A stretch of 64,000 nt of DNA from Peptococcaceae bacterium CEB3. Lineage in GTDB: Bacteria > Bacillota > Desulfitobacteriia > Desulfitobacteriales > Desulfitobacteriaceae. The stretch is from the NCBI GenBank assembly GCA_001029295.1, contig LDXJ01000057.1, forward strand, positions 62,001-126,000. Direction: 5' to 3'. Below, piece by piece: positions 15,775 through 23,697 of the stretch (positions within the stretch are counted from its first letter, which is position 1; each line of letters starts with the position of its first letter). Position numbers and translations under genes: made by a program. The notes below the pieces were generated by a model, which worked only from the letters and a program-made list of their open reading frames with translations, had not been told where the DNA came from and did no database searches.

Positions 15775-16412
15775 ATGGGAGCGGATGATTTTCAACGTCT
15801 TCCTTTAACGAGTAAAGAGGATCTGCGCCTCAATTATCCCTTCGGGCTATTTGCCGAGCCGTCGGAGCGCATTGTTCGCCTTCATGCCTCGTCGGGGACG
15901 ACGGGCAAGCCGACGGTGGTGGGATACACGGAGAACGACATCAAGCTCTGGTCCGGGATCGTGGCTGAGTCCTTGGGACGGGTCGGGATCGGCAAAGGGG
16001 ACGTGATCCAGGTTGCCTACGGTTACGGCTTGTTTACAGGGGGGATGGGGCTGCACTACGGCTCGGAGAAACTGGGAGCCATGACCGTACCGATTTCCGG
16101 CGGCAATACCAGGCGTCAGCTGATGTTGATGCGGGACTTCGGCACGACTGTTCTGGCCTGTACGCCTTCCTATGCGCTCTACTTGGGCGAAAGCCTCGTG
16201 GAAGCGGGTATTTCGCGCAGCGAATTGCGTTTGAAAAAGGGAGTCTTGGGGGCGGAGCTCTGGACCGAGGGCATGAGGGAGGAAATCGAAGCCCGGCTGG
16301 GGATCGATGCTTATGATATTTACGGTCTGAGTGAAATCATGGGTCCCGGGGTGGCGATGGAATGCCCGTTGCACCGGGGTTTGCACGTGGATCAAGAGCC
16401 CAGTGCGATAGC
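15775..16412 (+). pseudogene. Internally deleted, 3'-truncated paaK copy
   Basis: From about 15690 the DNA repeats the promoter and leader of the intact paaK (18976-19070), then jumps from the start codon to codon 46 (126 bp deleted) and continues at about 98% identity to the middle of the gene (HRGLHVD). There it is cut and joined to an ICMT fragment. The open frame of 236 aa keeps the SSGTTGKP loop but lacks the C-terminal lid domain, so no activity is expected. Confidence 0.92.
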
Positions 16413-16487
16413 GCCAAGGAGGAATTTCATGAAGGAGGCGGTGCTTCGTCTGACATTTGATGTTTCCGCATCGACGAGGCATTGAGC
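16392..16487 (+). repeat. Duplicated junction fragment (ICMT start plus 50 bp), copy at 22224-22323
   Basis: About 95 bp are shared with 22224-22323. The first part, on the minus strand, encodes the beginning of an ICMT-like membrane helix (MKFLLG...); the second part ends in ATCGACGAGGCATTGAGC. At both places it joins a fragment of another duplicated gene. Confidence 0.8.
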
Positions 16488-16509
16488 AAAATATAAATAA
16501 TAAATACGC

Positions 16510-16538
16510 TTGACATAATGAAATAAACGCACTATCAT
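16510..16538 (+). promoter_or_regulatory. Promoter of the tetR/ABC operon
   Basis: TTGACA (16510-16515), 17-bp spacer, TATCAT (16533-16538), 57 bp upstream of the tetR start. No obvious palindrome overlaps it. Confidence 0.75.
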
Positions 16539-16594
16539 AGTAAGCAGTGAATACAAATTAATATCATTCACATATACACTAAAGGAGAAAAGCT

Positions 16595-17236
16595 ATGCCG
16601 AAAGGATTCAACGAGAAAGAAAAGCAGGAAATCAAACAAGCTCTTGTCGAAAAGGGGAAAATCCTTTTCAGTATGTACGGATTGAAGAAAACAAGCGTAG
16701 AGGATATCACCAAAGCTGTCGGAATAGCCCAAGGCTCGTTTTACAGTTTTTATGGTTCAAAGGAAGAACTGTATTTTACGATCATTGAATCCGAAGAGAA
16801 TCTTCTGCGCGAGCAGTTGGTCACGGAGATGGACAAGAGACCGGAAAATCCAAAAGAGGCAATCAAAATGCTTTTACTTCGTTCCTTTGAGCTGATCGAA
16901 AAAAGTCCGATCATTAAACGCCTCTATGCTGAAAACGAAATGGAAACGCTTATACGGAAACTACCGGAGAATGTGATTAGAGCTCATCTGAACAAAGACT
17001 CCTCTGCGATCGCGTCCGTACTCCAAAAGTGGCAGGACGCAGGCCTTTTGCAGGACTGGAATCCGGAGGTGCTAATGGGTGTATTCCGCGCTCTGTTCTT
17101 TATGACGCTTCATAAAAATGAGATCGGCGAATCGGTTTTTGATGAAGCCTTGCTTTTTCTCATTGACGCGACCGCCAAAAAACTTGTAGAAAAAAACGAT
17201 ATGCGAAAGCGAGGCCCTTATGAGACCCATTATTGA
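16595..17236 (+). CDS. TetR family regulator
   Basis: 213 aa. HTH at about 18-58 (FSMYGLKKTSVEDITKAVGIAQGSFYSFYGSKEEL). ATG at 16595 after AAAGGAGA. The following ABC ATPase gene begins inside its last codons, the usual layout of TetR-controlled two-gene drug exporters. That exporter is broken here, so the regulator may now control nothing nearby but the SRPBCC gene. Confidence 0.88.
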   Translation: MPKGFNEKEKQEIKQALVEKGKILFSMYGLKKTSVEDITKAVGIAQGSFYSFYGSKEELYFTIIESEENLLREQLVTEMDKRPENPKEAIKMLLLRSFELIEKSPIIKRLYAENEMETLIRKLPENVIRAHLNKDSSAIASVLQKWQDAGLLQDWNPEVLMGVFRALFFMTLHKNEIGESVFDEALLFLIDATAKKLVEKNDMRKRGPYETHY

Positions 17237-17429
17237 AACGAAAAGCCTATCAAAACGTTACGGCTCCGCAAACGTCGTGAAGGGTGTTTCACTCAACGTA
17301 AACAAAGGTGAAATTTACGGCTTTTTGGGGCTTAACGGAGCAGGAAAGACAACAACGATTCGTATGCTGCTCAGAATGATCAAACCGACTATGGGTCTGG
17401 CCTTTTTAAATGGGCCATCAATCTGTTAA
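17220..17429 (+). pseudogene. 5' fragment of an ABC transporter ATPase gene
   Basis: 69 codons only: the first two strands and Walker A (GLNGAGKTTTIRMLLRM). The reading stops after residue 60, where homology is lost; the rest of the ATPase and the permease are absent. The ATG at 17220 overlaps the tetR stop by 17 bp, showing original coupling. The junction leads at once to the ribosome site of the SRPBCC gene. Confidence 0.88.
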
Positions 17430-17443
17430 AGGAGGAATACTTT

Positions 17444-17911
17444 ATGAACGGAAAACTGCAATGGAAAGCTTCCAGTGTTATAAATGCTTCACTGGAAGAT
17501 GTATGGGAGGCAACACAGGATATTTCCCTAATTCCAGGGTTTCACCCGGTCGTAGCCAATGTGGAGTTTTTGTCAGGGCAAAAGAAACGGGCTCCCGGAG
17601 TTGAGTATCAATGCATTGTTGCCGAGGGCCCACAGAAAGGGAGCTGCGTTGAGAAGGTGATTGAGAATATTCCTTACGAAAAGACTTCAACTTTATCAGT
17701 CAGTGATACTTGGGGATTGAGCAAAATGCTGAAGGATTTTGTTACGGAAACGACTTTCGAGAAAATTAGTGAAGATAGAACGGTTCTTATCTTTACTGGT
17801 TATTATGAACCGAAATCGAAAATATTAAATGCACTGATTTTGAGAAGAAAGATGAAAAAGAGAGGAATGGATGTCATTTTGGGTATTAAAAAAATGCTGG
17901 AAAACAAATAG
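17444..17911 (+). CDS. SRPBCC superfamily protein (polyketide cyclase/START-like)
   Basis: 155 aa, one helix-grip domain: WKASSVINASLEDVWEATQDISLIPGFHP at the start, alternating strands and a long C-terminal helix from about 128. Such proteins bind hydrophobic ligands in a cavity; the role is unknown. AAAGGAGGAATACTTT precedes the ATG. It now lies downstream of tetR through a deletion, which may place it under that promoter. A 120-bp copy of its codons 29-68 recurs at 22324. Confidence 0.8.
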   Translation: MNGKLQWKASSVINASLEDVWEATQDISLIPGFHPVVANVEFLSGQKKRAPGVEYQCIVAEGPQKGSCVEKVIENIPYEKTSTLSVSDTWGLSKMLKDFVTETTFEKISEDRTVLIFTGYYEPKSKILNALILRRKMKKRGMDVILGIKKMLENK

Positions 17912-18130
17912 AACCGCGCTTACAACACGGTCGGAAGGAATGAAGAAGAGATCAAGAAGTACATCCGGGATCAGGTTGAAGCGGATCGGATAGAAGGGGG
18001 TTAAACCTGCAGTCGCGAAACCCCTTTAGGGGTTGCAAGTAACAGTGGCTTGCGAAACCACGCCTTTAGGCGTTGCCGGCAAAATGCCCTTACAGGGCTA
18101 AAATCAAGCCACCCCTTGAAGGGGTGGTCC
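17912..18130 (+). mobile_element. IS200/IS605 right-end relic with TnpA tail
   Basis: Codons 17912-18004 read like the end of an IS200/IS605 TnpA Y1 transposase (AYNTVGRNEEEIKKYIRDQV, then a stop). They are followed by hairpins AACCCC-TTTA-GGGGTT (18019-18034), ACGCCT-TT-AGGCGT (18060-18073) and CCACCCCTTGAAGGGGTGG (18109-18127), which fit the subterminal structures of such elements. The catalytic HUH and Tyr parts are missing. It begins directly after the SRPBCC stop codon. Confidence 0.65.
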
Positions 18131-18142
18131 GTGACTAGTTCT

Positions 18143-18538
18143 TTAAACTGCTTTGCAGGCATTCGCTATAATCGACTCCACTTGCTGAAAGCTGTACTGA
18201 TGTTCCACCATTGCGACAGTGAAATCTTCCGCCTCCTTAGGCGGCATCGTGAACCGGTAACCGTTATACCGCAAAAACACTACCATCGCAGTGAAAGCTG
18301 TTCGCTTGTTTGCGTTGTAAAAGGGATGATTTTGTCCGATAGATGCAAACAACGCTGCTGCCTCAGCAAAGACAGTGGGATAAGCATCTTTTGCCAAGAC
18401 AGATTGTTGAGGGCGATAGACGGCCGATTCTAAAAGCGGGAAACTTCTTACGCCGAACAGCCCGTTCGGAGAGTACTTTCGGGTCACCATGGCGTTAATT
18501 GTGATGACTTCCGGAATCGTCAGATAGCGGGTACCCAT
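18143..18538 (-). CDS. doc: Doc family (Fic-fold) toxin
   Basis: 131 aa. The Fic/Doc motif is HPFYNANKRTAF at about residues 70-81 (consensus HxFx[D/N]xNKR), with the short Doc-like fold. Doc enzymes phosphorylate elongation factor EF-Tu and stop translation. The ATG overlaps the antitoxin stop by one base (TAATG), so the two are translated together. Here the partner is AbrB/MazE-like rather than Phd, a known mix. Confidence 0.9.
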   Translation of the reverse strand: MGTRYLTIPEVITINAMVTRKYSPNGLFGVRSFPLLESAVYRPQQSVLAKDAYPTVFAEAAALFASIGQNHPFYNANKRTAFTAMVVFLRYNGYRFTMPPKEAEDFTVAMVEHQYSFQQVESIIANACKAV

Positions 18539-18792
18539 TAGCGATCCTTAAGGCCTTGCAGTGTTTCATGGTATTGGTCCATCACAGAGTTCAAGACATC
18601 AAAAAAGTCGGGGCCTATACCCTCTGGCAGTGGAACATATTGGCTCTTTCTGATGACAATTTCGTCGTCTCGGACATCGACAGTTACAGTATCCCCATTC
18701 TTGAGGCCGAGTTGTTTCAAAGCATCCGTCATCGTCACGCCTAGGCTGTTCCCGATTTTTGTTACTTTACGTTCCATTGCTACCCTTCCCAT
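18538..18792 (-). CDS. AbrB/MazE-type antitoxin
   Basis: 84 aa. Swapped-hairpin AbrB DNA-binding domain: KVTKIGNSLGVTMTDAL then NGDTVTVDVRDDEIVIRK (about 8-50), with a C-terminal helical tail expected to wrap the toxin. AAAGGAG stands 10 bases before the ATG at 18792; an internal ATG at 18777 with AAGGG is also possible. It likely represses its own promoter together with Doc. Confidence 0.88.
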   Translation of the reverse strand: MGRVAMERKVTKIGNSLGVTMTDALKQLGLKNGDTVTVDVRDDEIVIRKSQYVPLPEGIGPDFFDVLNSVMDQYHETLQGLKDR

Positions 18793-18825
18793 CAGCGTTG
18801 CTCTCCTTTCTCCAGTCTGTTCTAA

Positions 18826-18863
18826 CGTTATAACGATTATACACTAAGTGCCAAGAAAGTAAA
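18826..18863 (-). promoter_or_regulatory. Promoter and operator of the antitoxin-doc pair
   Basis: Minus strand TTTACT (18858-18863), 16-bp spacer, TATAAT (18836-18841). The palindrome CGTTATAACG (18826-18835) abuts the -10 on its downstream side, a fitting place for the AbrB-type antitoxin. Confidence 0.7.
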
Positions 18864-18962
18864 GCCCGATTTTTTCCCCGTCACACGTTACCAACGATAT
18901 AACCACTCAGGAGCAGCTCCCCATGCCCAAAAGGTGTACTGCCCAAGCGGTCTCAAAATTGC

Positions 18963-19018
18963 TTGACAAAGGCTGGCCTAAAAGTTATGCTGGGGCAAAT
19001 GTGATCTGTACTAGATCA
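18963..19018 (+). promoter_or_regulatory. paaK promoter and palindrome
   Basis: TTGACA (18963-18968), 17-bp spacer, TATGCT (18986-18991), then TGATCT-GTACT-AGATCA (19002-19018) near the start site. The same segment, with TTGTCA as -35, stands before the truncated paaK copy. Confidence 0.75.
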
Positions 19019-19067
19019 GAATAGGAATAGAGAGAATTGTTTTGAACAAAGGAGAGGATGGAAGCGG

Positions 19068-20327
19068 ATGTCCAAGGATGAAGAATGGCTGTTGGCCGGT
19101 CTCCGAAAAACGGTAGAACGGGTTTTGCGCATTCCTTATTATCAAGAGAGTCTGGGGCGGGTAGGGATCAAGCAAGCGAGTGAGATCCGGACCCTGAAAG
19201 ATTTTCAACGTCTTCCTTTAACAAGTAAAGAGGATCTGCGCCTCAATTATCCGTTCGGGCTATTTGCCGAGCCGTCGGAGCGCATTGTTCGCCTTCATGC
19301 CTCGTCGGGGACGACGGGCAAGCCGACGGTGGTGGGGTACACGGAGAACGACATCAAGCTCTGGTCCGGGATCGTGGCTGAGTCCTTGGGACGGGCCGGG
19401 ATCGGCAAAGGGGACGTGATCCAAGTTGCCTACGGTTACGGCTTGTTTACAGGGGGGATGGGGCTGCACTACGGCTCGGAGAAACTGGGAGCCATGACCG
19501 TACCGATTTCCGGCGGCAACACCAGGCGTCAGCTGATGTTGATGCGGGACTTCGGCACGACTGTTCTGGCCTGTACGCCTTCCTATGCGCTCTACTTGGG
19601 CGAAAGCCTCGTGGAAGCGGGTATTTCGCGCAGCGAATTGAGGTTGAAAAAGGGAGTCTTGGGGGCGGAGCCCTGGACCGAGGGCATGAGGGAGGAAATC
19701 GAAGCCCGGTTGGGGATCGATGCTTATGATATTTACGGTCTGAGTGAAATCATGGGTCCCGGGGTGGCGATGGAATGCCCGTTGCACCGGGGTTTGCACG
19801 TGGATAGGCATTTTTATCCGGAGATCCTGGATGCGCGGGGGGAGCCGGTGCCCGAGGGCGTGTCGGGGGAACTGGTCTTTACGAGTATCGATAAGGAAGC
19901 TTTCCCGGTCCTGCGCTACCGGACCAAAGACTTGACGGCCCTGCATTACGGGGATTGCGGCTGCGGGCATACCGGCTGGACGATGGGGCGGGTTACGGCC
20001 CGAGTGGACGATATGCTGATCATCCGGGGAGTGAATGTGTTCCCGAGTCAGATAGAAGAGGGCCTTCTGGCCGTGGGCGGGTTGGAACCACACTACCTCC
20101 TGATCGTGGAGCGCACGGGCACACTCGACCAGTTGGAGGTTCAGGTCGAGGTCAACGCTGCCAACTTCATCGATGAAGTCCGCGAGCTGGAAGGTTTGCA
20201 AAAGCGCGTGCAGCAGCGGATCGAAGAAATCATCGGTATTTCGGTCAGGGTTCGTTTGGTCGAGCCCAAGAGTATCCCTCGCAGTGAAGGAAAAGCCAAA
20301 AGGGTCGTTGACAAGCGCAAGGGTTAA
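19068..20327 (+). CDS. paaK: Phenylacetate-CoA ligase
   Basis: 419 aa, near full family length. ATP loop HASSGTTGKP (77-86), central YGLSEIMGPGVAMEC (about 221-235), RYRTKDLT and the C-terminal lid with GRVTARVDDMLIIRGVNVFPSQIE. It makes aryl-CoA from arylacetates (phenylacetate, indoleacetate) with ATP. In anaerobes it often works with indolepyruvate ferredoxin oxidoreductase in aromatic amino acid use. An ACT-domain gene follows, a frequent partner. ATG at 19068 after GGAGAGG. A deleted copy and a remnant of this gene lie upstream at 15.8 and 11.6 kb. Confidence 0.93.
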   Translation: MSKDEEWLLAGLRKTVERVLRIPYYQESLGRVGIKQASEIRTLKDFQRLPLTSKEDLRLNYPFGLFAEPSERIVRLHASSGTTGKPTVVGYTENDIKLWSGIVAESLGRAGIGKGDVIQVAYGYGLFTGGMGLHYGSEKLGAMTVPISGGNTRRQLMLMRDFGTTVLACTPSYALYLGESLVEAGISRSELRLKKGVLGAEPWTEGMREEIEARLGIDAYDIYGLSEIMGPGVAMECPLHRGLHVDRHFYPEILDARGEPVPEGVSGELVFTSIDKEAFPVLRYRTKDLTALHYGDCGCGHTGWTMGRVTARVDDMLIIRGVNVFPSQIEEGLLAVGGLEPHYLLIVERTGTLDQLEVQVEVNAANFIDEVRELEGLQKRVQQRIEEIIGISVRVRLVEPKSIPRSEGKAKRVVDKRKG

Positions 20328-20613
20328 CCCAGTGCAGCGAGCGCGATGCCTGGTTTGTTCATGTCAGGACGGGAGAGAAGACATCTGGGGAAGAACTCTC
20401 TTGTGGAAAGCGAACCCGAAACAAGAATTTGAATGGACACAATTTAAGGACTCTGTTTTGGGTAGCAACCCGCAGTCATCCCGGACTTTAGAAGTCGGGG
20501 TCTTCTGCGGAATGTTGATGAAAGCGCAAAGAGAAAGTACGGGAGTACAGAGGTTCAACGGCAGATACGGCGAAGGGAGCCGTTTGAGTGTTGATAAAGG
20601 GGTGAACGCTGCG
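20328..20613 (+). other. Spacer between paaK and the ACT gene
   Basis: 286 bp without a convincing gene. An imperfect hairpin around 20480-20500 (GGACTT-TAG-AAGTC core) may attenuate or end the paaK message. The paaK-overlapping frame continues through it without conserved features. Confidence 0.4.
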
Positions 20614-21024
20614 ATGTTACAGCTATCTATCTTTCTCGAAAATACAAAAGGCCGGTTGGCCGAGGTTTTGAATCTGCTGGCCGAACTCGGCGTCAATGTG
20701 CGGGCTCTGTCGTTAGCGGATACTAAGGATTATGGCGTCCTGCGCCTCATGGTCGCATCCCCGGAGAAGGTGGCCGCAGAGCTTCGGCAAAAAAATTGTG
20801 TCGTCAGCCTGACCCCTGTGTTCGTCCTTGAGGTCCCGGACGAGGCGGGGGGACTGGCTGGGGTCTTGAACCGTCTGGTTCCGGAAGGTGTTGAGGTGGA
20901 GTATATGTATGCCTTTGTGGAAAAGGCTCGGGAGAAGGCCCAAGTGGTCATCCGGGTTCAGGATAATCAATTGATGGAGAGGGCCATGAAAAAGTTGGGT
21001 CTGGCTCAATCCCCACAGGCATGA
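20614..21024 (+). CDS. ACT domain protein
   Basis: 136 aa made of two ACT modules: LSIFLENTKGRLAEVLNLLA (about 4-23) and FVLEVPDEAGGLAGVLNRL (about 71-89). These are small-molecule sensors, often for amino acids. ATG at 20614 with AAAGGGGTGA upstream is preferred over a longer frame with no ribosome site. Encoded after paaK as in many anaerobes; it probably senses aromatic amino acids or tunes the pathway. Confidence 0.88.
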   Translation: MLQLSIFLENTKGRLAEVLNLLAELGVNVRALSLADTKDYGVLRLMVASPEKVAAELRQKNCVVSLTPVFVLEVPDEAGGLAGVLNRLVPEGVEVEYMYAFVEKAREKAQVVIRVQDNQLMERAMKKLGLAQSPQA

Positions 21025-21268
21025 CATCCGAAATCAGAGTCGGCGGACGCACCTTCACCGCGGAGTGCGGAGGAACCAGAGCTCATCCGGGGCGTTATCT
21101 GGAATTATAAAAAGCAAGAGTTTTTGTCAAAAGAAACGGACAGCAGAGAAAACGGTAGATGGGTCATCCTCAACGACGAATAAAAAAGTAGCAATCCCAA
21201 TTTATCGGGACGTATGATATACTGTGATTGAAAATACTATTCTTTCGGCAAGGAATGGAGGCGCCGAT

Positions 21269-21592
21269 ATGGAGAAAAGAATTCAGGATGAGTTGAATAC
21301 CCTCAAGAAGGTTATTTTAGACACGGTTCCTGTTGAGCAGATCTATCTCTTTGGCTCCTATGCGGAAGGAACGCCTCACGCCGACTCCGATTTGGACGTT
21401 TATGTTGTCATGCCGGCCGATGCTGGTATCCGCGAAATTGATGCCATGATTATGATCCGCAAGGCCCTCCGCAACATAAAGACTATGCCTCTGGATATTG
21501 TGGTCGGCAAAGCGGATAAATTCGATCAGCTCCGCGCTGCACCGACAATTGAGCAGGAGATTGCCCAAGAAGGTGTGAAACTGTATGAATAA
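21269..21592 (+). CDS. MNT-type nucleotidyltransferase (antitoxin of HEPN-MNT pair)
   Basis: 107 aa. Catalytic motif GSYAEGTPHADSDLDVYV at about 30-47 (GSx10DxD). In MntA-HepT systems this protein adds AMP to the HEPN toxin and neutralises it. ATG at 21269 follows TGGAGG; the upstream ATG at 21254 and TTG codons lack spacing. Its stop overlaps the HEPN start by 8 bp. Confidence 0.85.
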   Translation: MEKRIQDELNTLKKVILDTVPVEQIYLFGSYAEGTPHADSDLDVYVVMPADAGIREIDAMIMIRKALRNIKTMPLDIVVGKADKFDQLRAAPTIEQEIAQEGVKLYE

Positions 21593-22022
21593 TTTGTCAT
21601 GCGCCCAAGAGTGGCGGAGTTTCGCTGAGATGGACTTGTCTTCAGCCGAATACCTTCTGGGAATGCGTCCAATGTCTATCGAGATTATCTGCTACCATTG
21701 CCAGCAGGCTGCCGAAAAGATTCTGAAAGGTTATCTCGCACTGAAGGGCGAGAAAATACCTAAGATACACGACCTCGACGATCTGCGCATGAGTTGCCTG
21801 AAATATTCCGAATCGTTCGAGGCCATCGCTGATCCTTGTACTAACCTAACGGCATACGGAGTGCAGGCACGATATCCTTTCAACTCTTCGCTTGATGAGC
21901 AGGATATGCATTGGGCTTTAAAAGATGCAAAGGATATTCAGAATACTGTGCTTACCATGGTGCCTGAGATGAAAAGTTCAGAAGCACAGGACACGCAAAC
22001 AAAGAACGGCCCGACTTTATAA
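21585..22022 (+). CDS. HEPN domain protein (toxin of HEPN-MNT pair)
   Basis: 145 aa, four-helix HEPN fold: SFAEMDLSSAEYLL, CYHCQQAAEKILKGYLALKG and IHDLDDL, then YGVQARYPF, the conserved region of this HEPN branch. Such proteins are RNases or minimal binding partners. The last 20 residues are polar and may be foreign sequence. Translationally coupled to the MNT gene. Confidence 0.82.
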   Translation: MNNLSCAQEWRSFAEMDLSSAEYLLGMRPMSIEIICYHCQQAAEKILKGYLALKGEKIPKIHDLDDLRMSCLKYSESFEAIADPCTNLTAYGVQARYPFNSSLDEQDMHWALKDAKDIQNTVLTMVPEMKSSEAQDTQTKNGPTL

Positions 22023-22034
22023 TTATCCCTGATA

Positions 22035-22083
22035 GTGAACCTCTCCCGCCTACGCTTTAAGCTAAGAGACGGGGGAGGTTCAC
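22035..22083 (+). terminator. Terminator-like hairpin after the HEPN gene
   Basis: GTGAACCTCTCCC (22035-22047) pairs with GGGGGAGGTTCAC (22071-22083), with a loop that can form an inner CTTTAAG stem. It is followed by TTCTC. Confidence 0.65.
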
Positions 22084-22189
22084 TTCTCGAGCGTGAAGTT
22101 TGTGCCGCTCCATGAGTGCTGGGTCCTCTACGGAAAAGTATATACTGTACAGGGTCAATAGCACCGTACATACCATGATGAAGCTCTAG

Positions 22190-22266
22190 GCCTGCCAGTA
22201 GCTTAGCGTCCAGGCCATCAGAAAGATCAAGAGTCCAAGTGCGATAGCGCCAAGGAGGAATTTCAT
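22190..22266 (-). pseudogene. N-terminal fragment of an ICMT-like gene
   Basis: Minus strand from 22264: MKFLLGAIALGLLIF, then MAWTLSYWQA and a stop, the first helices of an isoprenylcysteine methyltransferase-like protein. It resembles residues 23-37 of the ICMT protein at 12.2 kb and keeps the WTLSYWQAW-type segment deleted there. It is joined to a 50-bp piece shared with 16438-16487. Confidence 0.7.
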
Positions 22267-22323
22267 GGACGAGGCAGTGCTTCGTCTGACATTTGAGGCT
22301 TTCGGATCGACGAGGCATTGAGC

Positions 22324-22443
22324 CTAATTCCAGGGTTTCACCCGGTCGCAGCCAATGTGGAGTTTTTGTCAGGGCAAAAGAAACGGGCTCCCGGAGTTGA
22401 GTATCAATGTATTGTTGCCGGGGGCCCACAGAAAGGGAGCTGC
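22324..22443 (+). pseudogene. Fragment of the SRPBCC gene
   Basis: 120 bp match 17529-17648 (codons 29-68 of the SRPBCC protein) with only about three differences, no start or stop. The recent divergence shows a recent duplication. Confidence 0.92.
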
Positions 22444-22537
22444 GCTAGCTTGAGGCATCGCTGATTGTTCCGGTTTTTGCAGGAACTTGCAATAACAGCG
22501 TCGAATGCTTGGGGGTACGGTTTTCGCGGGAGGGGAG

Positions 22538-22705
22538 ATGAACACGATGAAAGGCACGGCTCTAAAGGCTTATCTTAAGGAGCGTAATATTCATCCGGCG
22601 TCGTTAGCCAAGTCATGCCGTCTCAGCGAGAGCTATATGAGCAGGATTCTCAATGCCCAGCGCTTAAATCCCCGCATCGGTGTGCTTGATTCTGCTCGTA
22701 GCTAA
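22538..22705 (+). CDS. Short HTH (XRE-like) protein, probably truncated
   Basis: 55 codons. LKAYLKERNIHPASLAKSCRLSESYMSRIL fits the first helices and recognition helix of an XRE/Cro HTH, ending soon after. GGGAGGGGAG precedes two possible ATGs (22538 and 22547). Likely the broken start of a longer regulator. Confidence 0.5.
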   Translation: MNTMKGTALKAYLKERNIHPASLAKSCRLSESYMSRILNAQRLNPRIGVLDSARS

Positions 22706-22854
22706 ACGCTTAAATGTGTTCGGGCGGCAGTTCCCGACAGAAGGGTGATATAGTCAAGCCAGTCCTTTTGCCAATCAACGAATTATGGTAATTTGAATAA
22801 CACACTGATTGAATATCCGTGATTTAAGGTTGCTAGAAGGAAGGTGAATATCTA

Positions 22855-23024
22855 TTGAGCAATGAGAATAGTAAAAGTAGAAAGATCTTAAGGATGTTGA
22901 AGCTTGTTTTCGTTGTGGTTCAAAAGAACACAATGGCTGGGTTTGGTCGGAGAAAAATGGAGACAACTGGTATTATACAGAAAAGATTTTAGATAATTGG
23001 TATTACTACAAAGCAGGGTTTTAA
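22855..23024 (+). pseudogene. Frameshifted small zinc-ribbon-like gene
   Basis: A TTG at 22855 after GGAAGG opens a frame; near 22895 the likely coding frame shifts to one reading DVEACFRCGSKEHNGWVW, then WYYTEKILDNWYYYKAGF and a stop at 23022. The aromatic repeats and CxxC suggest a real former gene. The region is AT-rich, unlike its surroundings. Confidence 0.35.
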
Positions 23025-23099
23025 AGATTACATAAAGATTACACTAAGATGTAGGAAATGTTCCTGCTTGACCATTGGGTTGGAAGGAGTAAATAAATC

Positions 23100-23585
23100 T
23101 TGGACAGGTTTTTATTATGGCTTTTTATGTTAATTGCAGGAACGGGAATAACTTTGTTAATTTTATCAGGTAACACGAGACTGTGGATAAAAGAAAGAAT
23201 GTCTATGCCAGAAGAACATAAAATTCCTGTAATAATCAAACGTGGCCTAATGGGAATTACTATAGTTATAAGTCTTGTGATCCTAATAATTGGATTTCGT
23301 GTAATTCAAATTTCTAGCACAGAAAAAGACCCTGGTGATATACTGAATGCTATTATGAAGATAGAGCTTAATAAAATAGATGTAGTAAAACTAAATGACT
23401 CTTCATACTTGACCAGGGCGGATTCAAAATATATTAAATCGTTCTTAAAAAAGAATGGCTGGCAGTTTGAGGAGCAGTTGGGGGCTGGATATTCATTCAT
23501 AAATTTAAAGGGGGAAAGAATATTATATATTAGTAGATATGTATTTGGTACACGGTATGAAATATGGGATAAAGACCCAACTTAG
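23100..23585 (+). CDS. Hypothetical membrane protein
   Basis: 161 aa with two N-terminal membrane helices (about 4-22 and 48-68) and a soluble C-terminal part of about 90 residues. The TTG start follows GGAAGGAG at a long spacing. AT-rich codon use differs from the core genes and hints at transfer. No family recognised; it may belong with the damaged small gene just upstream. Confidence 0.6.
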   Translation: MDRFLLWLFMLIAGTGITLLILSGNTRLWIKERMSMPEEHKIPVIIKRGLMGITIVISLVILIIGFRVIQISSTEKDPGDILNAIMKIELNKIDVVKLNDSSYLTRADSKYIKSFLKKNGWQFEEQLGAGYSFINLKGERILYISRYVFGTRYEIWDKDPT

Positions 23586-23697
23586 CGCAATAATATGGTG
23601 CAAGTAGCGAAAAAATGGCTCAAATTGTAAGCATCCCCAGCTTGGTAAAGGCCAAAGTTACCGTCAGATAGCGCGATTAGTAAACTCGCAAGTCTTG

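Noticed and set aside
19260-20201. 313-codon minus-strand frame, with a matching one at 15847-16482
   Set aside because: Both are shadows of paaK; their similarity simply reflects the paaK duplication.
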